64,000 bases of DNA from CAYLUN01 sp964386865 (GTDB lineage Bacteria > Verrucomicrobiota > Kiritimatiellia > RFP12 > UBA1067): NCBI GenBank assembly GCA_964386865.1, contig CAYLUN010000022.1, forward strand, positions 10,365-74,364, read 5' to 3'. Of the stretch, positions 32,474-40,800 are shown one piece after another. A model generated the notes under the pieces. The model made no database searches. It saw only the letters and a program-made list of their open reading frames with translations, and was not told where the DNA came from. How positions within the stretch are numbered: the stretch's first letter is position 1; each line of letters opens with the position of its first letter. The position numbers and the translations under genes are program-made.

Positions 32474-33649
32474 GTGAAGGGGATGCTGGCGTTTTCGAGC
32501 CGGAAAAGGATGCCCGCTGATGTGGAGGCTGGCCTGTTCGGCCTCCTGCTGTGCGCGCTCGCGCTCGCAGGTTCCGCGCGAGCGCAGGAGATCGTGAAGG
32601 CGGATTCGCTCGTAGGCAAGAGCGTGGTCGTCAAGAACATGTACCGCAGCGCAGGCGGCGTGACGATCACCAAGCTGCAGTCTGACAAGGAGGTCGAGGC
32701 CGCGCGTGAGGCCCTGCAGGCCGCGCTGAAAAAGTATCCGGCGTCGTTCATCGAGCGCGTGCTCGACACCGTGTATGTCGGCTCGGAGCTGAAGTGGACG
32801 TCGAATAGGAGCCGGAGCGTGGAGGGCTGGATGGGGCTTTACCGCTACCAGGACCGGACGATCTACATGAAGTTCGACGGCAACGCCGCGGTCTTCGAGA
32901 GCGTGTTCCATCACGAATTGGCGCACGGCATCCACTTCGGCTTCTACGGGAAGTTCAGCGAGGCCGCTTGGCTGGCTGCGAATCCCCCGGGGTTCCAGTA
33001 TACGGGCGTGCCCGACCCGGGGGCGCCATCGCCGGAGGTTTTCCAGCTGGGCTTCGTGAGGCCCTATGCGATGCACAGCCTGCCGGAGGACGTGGCGTGC
33101 TTGGCCGAGTGCCTGATCGGCGACACCCAGAGTTTCTCGCGGGGCGTGGGCCGGTACGACCGCATCACCCGCAAGGCGCGGGTGCTGATCAGCCTGTATC
33201 AGGCGGTCGACCCGGTGATGACCGTCGCCTACTTCAAGCTGCAGCAGGCTGAGGCGGAGCGTGCGGCCGAGGCCGAGTCCTTGGCCGGTGAACGCGGGCG
33301 GCCGCTGCTCGTTTCCGCAGCGGCTGAGCGGGGCGCGTTCGTGGGCAGCTTCAAGGAGGGTGACCGCGTAACGCTCTTCTACCGGGACGGCAGCAGGCCG
33401 CGCAGCAAGTCGAACCTGACCTTCGAGTCGGAGAGCCCGTCGAACATCACGCTCTGCCGGCGGCGCAAGGCGCGGACTGAGCCGGAGCTGACGGTTCTGG
33501 CGAAAGTGCCCAGGCTGACGCGCGACGGCTCGTTCTCGCACACGTTCAACGAAGACTGCGCGGCGGTGCTGAAGATGGACGGCGCGGGCGCGGGCGGCGA
33601 AGAGCGCGTGCGCTTCGAGTTTCAGGTCGACCGCAGCGGGCGGCCGTGA
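32474..33649 (+). CDS. Secreted putative zinc metallopeptidase (HExxH)
   Basis: This protein has 391 residues from a GTG start. The signal peptide lies at about 18-38 (LFGLLLCALALAGSARA). The zincin motif HHELAH (about 141-146) lies in FESVFHHELAHGIHF, and a downstream acidic residue in SLPEDVACLAECL could be the third ligand. I do not recognise the exact family; it resembles uncharacterised secreted zinc-binding peptidases often annotated as hypothetical in PVC genomes. The C-terminal 130 residues look like a beta-rich domain with a charged linker (EAERAAEAESLAGER). It is tightly linked to the preceding GH-like gene and likely translated with it. Confidence 0.68.
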   Translation: MKGMLAFSSRKRMPADVEAGLFGLLLCALALAGSARAQEIVKADSLVGKSVVVKNMYRSAGGVTITKLQSDKEVEAAREALQAALKKYPASFIERVLDTVYVGSELKWTSNRSRSVEGWMGLYRYQDRTIYMKFDGNAAVFESVFHHELAHGIHFGFYGKFSEAAWLAANPPGFQYTGVPDPGAPSPEVFQLGFVRPYAMHSLPEDVACLAECLIGDTQSFSRGVGRYDRITRKARVLISLYQAVDPVMTVAYFKLQQAEAERAAEAESLAGERGRPLLVSAAAERGAFVGSFKEGDRVTLFYRDGSRPRSKSNLTFESESPSNITLCRRRKARTEPELTVLAKVPRLTRDGSFSHTFNEDCAAVLKMDGAGAGGEERVRFEFQVDRSGRP

Positions 33650-33676
33650 GGACTCGGGCCGCTCGGCGTCGGGCGC

Positions 33677-35119
33677 CTATTGCGCGGCGCTTTGGGAGAG
33701 GACGGCGCAGAGGGTGCAGGCGTCGCAGCCGGGCTTGGCGTTGAGGCAGAAGTCGAGGTGGATCTGGAGCAGGCCCTGCTGGAGCAGGCCGCTGTCCGCG
33801 TAGAGCGCGGGGTTGTGGTCGCGTCCGAAGAGGTGAAGGGCCGTCAGGCGCATGGGGGCGGAGAGGTCTTCGGGCGGCAGGCTGGCGAGCGCGCCGGCGG
33901 GCAGGGCGCCCTCGGCGGCGGCGAAGGGCAGCGCGACGTTGGCAAGGATCGCCGCAGCGCGCGACTCGCCGAGCAGGGCGATGTCCTGCTCCGTGTCGGG
34001 CGCGGATGTGAAGGCGAGGCGCCTGTTCCAGAAGGGCCAGCGGCAGCGCGCCTCGAAGCAGTCCAGCGCCATCGAGTGCCAGCGCGGTCCGGCCTGCCCC
34101 GCGAGGCGGTCTAGGTCGTGGAGGACGTTGGAGAGGCCGCAGAACAGGCAAGCCGCCGCGGCGAGGCGGCGGGCGGGGGCGTTTTGCGGCCGGAGGTTGT
34201 GAAGGCGCCAGGCGAATTCCTCGGGCAGGGCCTCGCCGGAGTCGCGCCACCACAGATCCCAGAGCGAGCGGATGAAGCGCCGGCCCTCGTCGTCTGGCGC
34301 CGCCTCGGGCTGGGGCAGCAGGCGTGCGGCGCCGAGCAGCCGCGCGCAGGCGGTTTCCCGCGTGAGGCCGGCCAGCCGTGAGGCAGGCAGCAGGCGGGCC
34401 AGCGCGCGGAAAGGCGCCTGGTTGTGCTTGTAGCCGAGGGCGGCCATGACTTCTTCGTAGAAGACCTGGTGGCGGTCGCCGACCTGTCCGAGGCGCGCGA
34501 GGAGCCGGACGGCTTTGGCCTGCAGGCGGTAGTGGCCGGCGGCGGCGAGCAGCTCGCGTGCGCGGCCGGGGCTGTTCTTCAGGTGCGCTTCACAGGGCCG
34601 CGGCGTGGCTGGGAGGACGGCATGGGGATAGGCCTTGAGGTCGATATCATCGAGGGAGAGGCTCGGCCGCGCAAGGATCGGCTCCGCGAGCGAGAGGGGT
34701 AGAGCGCCGGGCGGGAGGTCGCGCGGAGCCGGCCCAGAGAACCAGGTGACGTGCGCGACGACGCGCGCGTAGGCCGGGTCGGCGCCGTGGCCGTGCGCGT
34801 CCCAGTCGGCGGGGTGGACGTGGAGCTCGACGTCGCCGCGGAGCTGACGCGCGCCCGGCTGGACGAGCAGGGTGGCGTTGAGGAAGTCAGGGCCGGCCTC
34901 GAGGTTCCACTCGCCGGGGTCGAGCACGGTGAGGGTCTCGCCGCCTGCGAGCGGGAAGGTCGTGGGGCGGTAGCGCGGGTCGAACCAGAGGCACTGCAGG
35001 TGACGCTCGCTCCAGTGAAAGCAGGGTCGGTAGGGCGCGCGCGGCTCGCAGACGGCAGGGGGTGCCGCCGCCAGCAGGCGGGCATAGGTTTCGGCGAGAG
35101 GGAAGGGAGCGGCTTTCAT
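33677..35119 (-). CDS. DUF2851 family protein
   Basis: This protein has 480 residues. The family core is recognisable: HLQCLWFDPRYRP, LTVLDPGEWNLEAGPDFLNATLLV, GDVELHVHPADWDAHGHGADPAY and VVAHVTWFSG. The role of DUF2851 proteins is unknown; the acidic and histidine residues in this core suggest a hydrolase or nuclease-like site, but that is speculation. The C-terminus carries four cysteines in LDFCLNAKPGCDACTLC, the spacing style of a 4Fe-4S cluster in base-excision glycosylases. It is convergent with the metallopeptidase gene (27-base gap). Confidence 0.8.
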   Translation of the reverse strand: MKAAPFPLAETYARLLAAAPPAVCEPRAPYRPCFHWSERHLQCLWFDPRYRPTTFPLAGGETLTVLDPGEWNLEAGPDFLNATLLVQPGARQLRGDVELHVHPADWDAHGHGADPAYARVVAHVTWFSGPAPRDLPPGALPLSLAEPILARPSLSLDDIDLKAYPHAVLPATPRPCEAHLKNSPGRARELLAAAGHYRLQAKAVRLLARLGQVGDRHQVFYEEVMAALGYKHNQAPFRALARLLPASRLAGLTRETACARLLGAARLLPQPEAAPDDEGRRFIRSLWDLWWRDSGEALPEEFAWRLHNLRPQNAPARRLAAAACLFCGLSNVLHDLDRLAGQAGPRWHSMALDCFEARCRWPFWNRRLAFTSAPDTEQDIALLGESRAAAILANVALPFAAAEGALPAGALASLPPEDLSAPMRLTALHLFGRDHNPALYADSGLLQQGLLQIHLDFCLNAKPGCDACTLCAVLSQSAAQ

Positions 35120-35140
35120 TTGAGCTTTTCTTAAACTATC

Positions 35141-35167
35141 AACGCTCAGCGCTCAACGTTCAACTTT
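35141..35167 (+). repeat. Left arm of an imperfect inverted repeat
   Basis: AACGCTCAGCGCTCAACGTT followed by CAACTTT matches the reverse complement of 35394-35420 with two mismatches over the first 26 bases. The internal core CAGCGCTCAACGTTCAA is identical in both arms. Confidence 0.8.
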
Positions 35168-35393
35168 CAGCTCTGAAGTGGAATACGGAACAGTGTCCTC
35201 TCGACAGGCGTTCGTGCTAGCGGTGCGGATGCTGGCGACGAAGATATGGACAGAGTCGTTTCTGGACTCCGCGCCCTCGGTCTCTCCGTGGTTGTGGAGC
35301 GGAGCGGGTCGGAGCGGAGCAGTTGGCCGGCGATGTGGTTGCCCGCCCGTGTGTCCGGCTGTTCTTCGACCGTCTGGGTGATCGGAGACGTTT

Positions 35394-35420
35394 CAACTTG
35401 AACGTTGAGCGCTGAACGTT
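35394..35420 (-). repeat. Right arm of the imperfect inverted repeat
   Basis: Read on the minus strand it is AACGTTCAGCGCTCAACGTT followed by CAAGTTG, pairing with 35141-35167. The arms are about 225 bases apart, just outside the isomerase and DUF2851 genes. Confidence 0.8.
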
Positions 35421-35440
35421 TGTGTTTAGATTGTGCGCCG

Positions 35441-36322
35441 TCAGGCTTGGGCCTGGGAGCGCATGGTAGCGAGCGCCTTTTTCCAGGCCTCCTCGACGTT
35501 CTCCTTGGGCCAGCTGCATTCGCAGGAGACGCCGCCGACGTAACCGATGTCCTTAAGCGCCTTGAAGTAGCCGCTCAGGTCTTCGCCCTTGGTGCCGGGG
35601 GCCTTGCGGCCCTCGAGTTCGGCGATGTGGCAGTGGCGTATGCGGGCGCCGGCTTTGCGGATCGCGTCTGGCCCTTCGCCCTCCTTCAGCATGTGGTAGA
35701 AGTCCGCGAGCAGCTGGATGCGGGGGCGCTGAATGGCGTCCACATACTCGGCGCCCTCGGCGACGGAGTTGAGGAGGTTGGTCTCGCCTTTGTTGAGGGG
35801 CTCCAGCACGATGGTGACCTTGAGGTCTTTGATACGGTCGCCGAGCTTCTGGCAGAAGTCGATGAACTGGGCTTTGCCCTTGGCGGGGTCGAAGCCCTCG
35901 GGCACCTTGCGGGCGCCGCCGCTGCCGAGCACGATGAACGGCACGCCGAGCTCGTCCGCGCGCTGGCAGGCTTTGACTGCGTAGACGAGGGCCGCGTCGT
36001 GCGTGGTTTCTGGGCCGGTGAGGCGGTACTTGCCGGGAATAAAGCCGTTGCAGGAGCGGATGGGCAGGGCGCATGCCTTGAGCTTGGCCAGCTCCGGCGC
36101 GTACTCGGCGTCCGGCGTGTCCGGCTTGAAGGTGCCGCCGACGCCGCCCTCGATGAAGTGGTAGCCGAGGGCCTTCAGCTTTTCGGCCTTGTCGGTGCCC
36201 GTGCACAGGCCGAACAGGAGCTGTGCGGAGGCCTGCTGCGCATGGGTGCTGCGGCAGCCGACTGCGGCGACCGCGCCTGCGGCGGCGATCGTCCGGATGA
36301 ACGTTCTTCTGTTGAGATGCAT
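35441..36322 (-). CDS. Exported sugar phosphate isomerase/epimerase-like TIM-barrel protein
   Basis: This protein has 293 residues. It starts MHLNRRTFIRTIAAAGAVAAVGC with a Tat motif (NRRTFI) and a possible lipobox ending at Cys23. The barrel features FGLCTGTDKAEKLKALGYHFIEGG, the metal-ligand glutamate in VTIVLEPLNKGETN, ADFYHMLKEGE, RHCHIAE and VSCECSW fit the xylose isomerase-like/hydroxypyruvate isomerase superfamily. GAGGAG precedes the ATG at 36322; an in-frame start at 36499 lies inside the upstream gene and is not used. The upstream Gfo/Idh gene ends 11 bases before this start. Confidence 0.87.
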   Translation of the reverse strand: MHLNRRTFIRTIAAAGAVAAVGCRSTHAQQASAQLLFGLCTGTDKAEKLKALGYHFIEGGVGGTFKPDTPDAEYAPELAKLKACALPIRSCNGFIPGKYRLTGPETTHDAALVYAVKACQRADELGVPFIVLGSGGARKVPEGFDPAKGKAQFIDFCQKLGDRIKDLKVTIVLEPLNKGETNLLNSVAEGAEYVDAIQRPRIQLLADFYHMLKEGEGPDAIRKAGARIRHCHIAELEGRKAPGTKGEDLSGYFKALKDIGYVGGVSCECSWPKENVEEAWKKALATMRSQAQA

Positions 36323-36333
36323 GGAGGCTCCTC

Positions 36334-37701
36334 TCAGTATCCCTTGAACACCTTGCCGCCGGCCATGACTTGGCGCGCCGCCCGGTCGAACGTGGCCTTC
36401 ATGCCGGTGCGCAGCGAGGCGTTGGACATGATGAGCGCCACGGCGTGGCTGTAGCCGGCCTCGACGGGGGCGTTCGGCTGCTTGCGCGAGCGGACGCACT
36501 CCATCCAGTTGCGCATGTGGGCGACTTCCATACCGCCCGCGCCGGTGTTGGCGGCGGTTGCGGCGACCTCGGTTTCGGCGAGCTTCTTGGTCTCCTCCTT
36601 GGCCTTCTCGACGCCTTCGTTGGAAACCGTCCCCTTGATCAGGTCGATCGTGCCGATGGCGGAGTGGTACTTCTCGACGTTGCCGCGCGCGGCGTTGGTC
36701 TGGCGCGAGCTGAAGACCGCTTGGAAGCCCTTAGCAGGGTCGCTCTCCGGGCCGTATTCGAGGATGGTGGTGAAGGTGTCGCAGCTCTGGCGCCCGTCGT
36801 TCCACGCATAGATGCCGCCGCCGGCCATGGCGGAGCGCGGGAAGTCAAAACCGGTGAACCAGGAGACGGTGTCGATCTGGTGGCACATCCACTGGCCGGG
36901 GATGCCGGAGGAGTAGGGCCAGAAGAGGCGGAACTCGAGGTATTTGCGCGGGTCGAAAGCCACTTTGGGCCGGTCGAGCAGCCACTTGTTCCAGTCGGTG
37001 TCGGTTTCTTTCAGGCTGGCGACGAGCTTTTCGTCGCGGCGCCAACGGCGGGGCTGGTTGACGTTCCAGCAGAGGTCCACGTAGGTGATGTCGCCGAATT
37101 TGCCGGAGCGGATGTAGTCGTTGGCGATGTGGTAGGCGCTGCCGCTGCGGCGCTGCGAGCCGATCTGGATGACGGCGCCGCCGCGGTTGTTGGCCTTGCG
37201 CGCCTCGTTCACCGCGTCGAGCACGGCGTTGGCGGCGTCCATGTCCTCGGCGCAGGGCTTCTCCGAGTAGGAGTCCTTGCCGGCCTTGACGGCGTGAACG
37301 GTGTGCAGGGCGTGCTGGAAGTCGGCGGTGGAGATGATCACGGCGTCGACGTTCTTGGCCTTCTCGTAGAGCTCGTCGTCGCTGCGGTAGAGGTCGATGC
37401 CGTGGCCGAGCTTCTCCTCGAGCTTGGCTTTGCCCTCCTCGCGGCGGACGCTCCAGAGGTCGGCGAGGGCGACCAGGTCGAAATTCAGCTCGTCCTTGGA
37501 TTTCAGGAACGAGGGGAGCAGCGCGTCCTTGAAGCGGTCGGAAAAGCCGACGCAGGCCACGTTGATGCGGCTGTTCGCGCCGGTGACGTTCTGGGAAGGC
37601 GCCTGCTGGGCTTTGAGGATGCCGGGCAGGGCGGAGAGTGTGGCGCCCGCGGCGGCGGACTGGACAAACGTGCGGCGGGTGAGAGGTGTCGAGCTGCTCA
37701 T
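36334..37701 (-). CDS. Gfo/Idh/MocA family oxidoreductase with Tat signal
   Basis: This protein has 455 residues. The leader MSSSTPLTRRTFVQSAAAGA carries the twin-arginine motif TRRTFV and ends at PGILKAQ. The nucleotide-binding strand is INVACVGFSDRF, with DAVIISTADFQHALH and the EKP motif in SYSEKPCAED. The C-terminal domain has WPYSSGIPGQWMCHQIDTVSWF, where the conserved histidine of secreted members sits. It forms a pair with the isomerase-like gene that follows. It differs clearly from the copies at 11191 and 59982, so these are paralogues and not recent duplicates. Confidence 0.9.
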   Translation of the reverse strand: MSSSTPLTRRTFVQSAAAGATLSALPGILKAQQAPSQNVTGANSRINVACVGFSDRFKDALLPSFLKSKDELNFDLVALADLWSVRREEGKAKLEEKLGHGIDLYRSDDELYEKAKNVDAVIISTADFQHALHTVHAVKAGKDSYSEKPCAEDMDAANAVLDAVNEARKANNRGGAVIQIGSQRRSGSAYHIANDYIRSGKFGDITYVDLCWNVNQPRRWRRDEKLVASLKETDTDWNKWLLDRPKVAFDPRKYLEFRLFWPYSSGIPGQWMCHQIDTVSWFTGFDFPRSAMAGGGIYAWNDGRQSCDTFTTILEYGPESDPAKGFQAVFSSRQTNAARGNVEKYHSAIGTIDLIKGTVSNEGVEKAKEETKKLAETEVAATAANTGAGGMEVAHMRNWMECVRSRKQPNAPVEAGYSHAVALIMSNASLRTGMKATFDRAARQVMAGGKVFKGY

Positions 37702-37840
37702 GGTCGGTGATCTCCCTGATGTTGTCGTGACAGCACCACGCGGGATGTCACACGCCGCGCGGCCGACTCGTTTAGAATTGGTTTTGAGTATAGCAGGTCA
37801 TGGTTCTGGCACAAGCGCGAATTCGGCGGGACATAAGAAG

Positions 37841-37870
37841 AGGCGCGCGGGCCGTGAGACCCGCGCGCCT
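37841..37870 (-). terminator. Hairpin terminator after beta-strand repeat gene 1
   Basis: AGGCGCGCGGG (37841-37851) and CCCGCGCGCCT (37860-37870) form a perfect 11-bp stem with an 8-base loop, 29 bases past the stop codon. On the minus strand the stem is followed by CTTCTTATGT, a weak T-rich tail. Confidence 0.75.
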
Positions 37871-37898
37871 ACAGCACGCGCTCCGCTGCCTCGCGCGC

Positions 37899-40800
37899 TT
37901 AGCGGACTTTGATCAGCGTCCCGTCGACGAAGATCAGCTTAACCGTTCCGTCGGACAGGTAGATGAGCTTCCAGCGGGCGTCCGCGACATTCTCGGAGCT
38001 GAACGTGCCGGTGCGCGTGCCGGTACAGGTCAGCAGCGTATACTGCTGGTGCCGGTCCAGCGCGTCGGTGTCCACGATCTGCAGGGCGATGCCGGACAGG
38101 TTGATGTTGCCCTGCACGGCCACCACGTCGCTCGCGCCCAAGGCCGTGACGTCGGCGAGGTAGGTGCCGGTGACGGTGACGGATTTGAGCGTGAGCGTCT
38201 GGGCGCCAACAACACCCTCGCCGGCCGGCGAGAGGACGGTGAAGACGGTGCCGTTGGAGACTGTGCCGCTGCCGCTGAAGGTGTTGGTTGCGGTGAGCCC
38301 GTTCAGATCCAGTGTCGCGCCGGCGGACACGTCGACCGCGGTGCCGGTGGGGAGCGCGAACGCGTGGGCGAGCTTGAGTGTGCCGGCGCTGATCGTCGTC
38401 GTGCCGCCATAGGTGTTGGTGCCGCCGAGCGTCAGGACGCCTGTGCCCAACTTGGTGAGTCCGCCCGCCGCGCTATTCGGGCTCAGGGAGAGGCTGGCCG
38501 TGGCCATCAGGTTGTTGGTGAACCCGCCGCCCAGCAACCGCACCGTGAGGATGTCAGACGCGCCGTAGCCGAAACCGGGGCTGGTGACCGTGAGGCCGGT
38601 GACCTTGCCCCGCGTCGGACTGCCTTCGGCCAGGTCGACCGTCGCGATCGCGGTCGCGCCGGTGCCGCTGCCGCCGGTGATCTGAACCACGGGCGCGCCG
38701 CAGTAGCCCTGCCCGCCGGAAAGGATCGTGGCGCCCGTCACGCCGTGACCGGTGGGTGCCTGCAGCGTCTGGTTGACCGTCACCGCGACATTTGTGGCGT
38801 CGATCACCGCGCCGCCGGGATAGACTGTGGCGTAGCTCATGCCCTGCAGGAACTGGGCCTGCGCGGTGTTCGCACGCAGCGTGCCGCCGCCGAAGTTGAG
38901 GAAGGTCGGCGTTGCGGCGGAGTTTGCGATGACCCGGTTAGCGAGCAGCGAGCCGCCATTTAAGTTGACGACCGAGCCCATGTTTCCGGGCTGCGCGGCG
39001 AGCTGAAGGTTGTGCGCGCTTACGGTGGAGTTAAACTGCGCCGAGGGGCCGAGCAGGTTCAGCATGCCGAAGCAGTTGCGGTTGGCGACAAACGCCATGG
39101 TGGGGGGATTACTGGCGCTGGGCGGGTTGGCGACGGTGCCGCCAAACAGGTTGTAGACGCCGTAGCCAGTCTGCCAACCCCAGATCAGCCAGCCGCTGGT
39201 GCTGGTCACCCGCACGTCGCCGCCAAACTGGTCAAACACGGCGGTGTTCTGCCCGGCGCCGTTGCCGGTGAGGGCGAACTGGCCGACGGTCAGGGTGCCG
39301 CCGTTCATACGGTAGTAACCGTAGCCGCCGCTCAAGCCGAGCGAGAGGACGTCCTGGCCGCCCTGCGCGGGGTTGACGGTCACCGCGCCGCCGTTCTGGA
39401 TGACCGCGCCGGCCGAGGACAGTCCGTTGCCGAGGTACAGCTTGTTCAGGTAGGCGTTGTCGTTGAAGGTTACGGTCGGGCGGTCGCCGACGGCGTTGCC
39501 GACCGTCATGTTGTAGTTCCGGAGCGAGAGCGCGCCGTTGACGCTCACCGTGCTCGAGCCCTTGGCCGTGACGCCCGCGACGGTGCTCGTGCTGCCGGCG
39601 GCGAAGTTCAGGACGCCGAAGGCGTTGACGGTGGCGCCGCCGACGTCATTGGTGGTGCCGCTGCCGTACGTCTGCACGCCAAAGTTGTTGATCGTGACCG
39701 TCCCGTTGGTGTTATAGGCGGGGCCGTTGAACGCCAGCACGGCCGCGTTGTTGACCGTGATGTTGCCCGTGAAGTTGGTGGTGTCGCTGGCGAAGCTCAG
39801 CGTGCCTGCGTTCACGGTGAGCGCGCCGCTAAACGTGTTCGTGCCGTTGAGCGTCAGCGTGTTGTTGCCGTTTTTCGTGAGCGCGAGCGTCTTCGTGAGG
39901 TTGGCGGTGTTGTCGATGCTGTTCTGGGTGGTGTCGACCGCCAAGATGGCCGTGTTGTTGGCGAAGATGGAGGAGTCGTGCAGGGCCTGGAGCTGCACGG
40001 CGCTCCAGCCGGTGGTGCCGTCGCCCGCGATGAGGGAGAGCGTGGCGCCGCCAACCACGGTGACTTTGCCGGAGTCATACCCCGGCAGCGACCCCGCGTA
40101 TTTAGCGACGAGTGCGCCGTTGCTGATGACCGTCGTGCCGTCGTAGGTGTTGTTGGGGCTGGTGAAGTAGGTGGTCACGCCCGCGCCGATCTTGATGACC
40201 GAGCCCGCGCCGGTGATGTCGCCCGCGAGGGTGTCGGTAGAGGCGTTCACGCCATCGAACACCGCGCGGCCGCTGATCGAGACCGGGCCGGCCCAGATGT
40301 TCTGGTTGGTCACGTTGCCGGAGCGGGAGTAGAACTTGGCGTTGTCCTCCATCAGCATGCTCCAGGAAATCGGGGTCACGAGGTTCCAGATGTCGTAGGT
40401 GGCGCCGCTGCGGACGGTCATCAGGTTGGCGGACGAGCCGTTCATCAGGGTCGACGCCTCGGTTGAGAAGATGCCCTCTTTCACGTCGATGTTGCCCGAA
40501 CCGGGCATGACGCCGACGCTCACCAGGATCACATAGTTCGAGCCGACCTTGGTGATGTCGAAGTCGTTCATAATGAGCGTGGCAGGGTTGACGGTGTTTC
40601 GCATGTCCCAGCGCCCGTTGGTTTCTTCACCGCCGAACGTCGTGTCGCCGGCCAAGGTCACGAAGCGCAGCGCGTTCTGCTGCGTGTTTTTGGACGAGTT
40701 GATGATCGCGCCGCGCCCGTTGACGCCCGCCCCGCTGACCGTGACCACCTCGGCGCCGAGGTTCAGCGCATTCGCACCCAGCGTGCCGCCCAGGTCGAGG

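Larger units (their letters stand above)
35120..35440. other. Gene-free 321-base spacer with repeat remnants
   Basis: No credible coding region is seen here; short open frames on both strands lack ribosome sites and family features. The spacer is bordered by a long imperfect inverted repeat. Inside it are degenerate low-complexity pieces such as GGAATACGGAACAGTG and, on the minus strand, CCACGGAGAGACCGAGGG. Both resemble repeat sequences often found between PVC genes. Confidence 0.6.

Noticed and set aside
30512..33541. A 1009-residue open frame antisense to the GH-like and peptidase genes
   Set aside because: It has no signal peptide, motif or ribosome site, and both opposite genes have clear family signatures.
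35178..35381. A 67-residue plus-strand frame in the spacer
   Set aside because: It has no ribosome site or family feature and runs across repeat-derived sequence.
35120..35440. Insertion sequence between the inverted repeats
   Set aside because: The interval is about 225 bases, has no transposase-like frame and shows no target duplication. It is kept only as a repeat finding.
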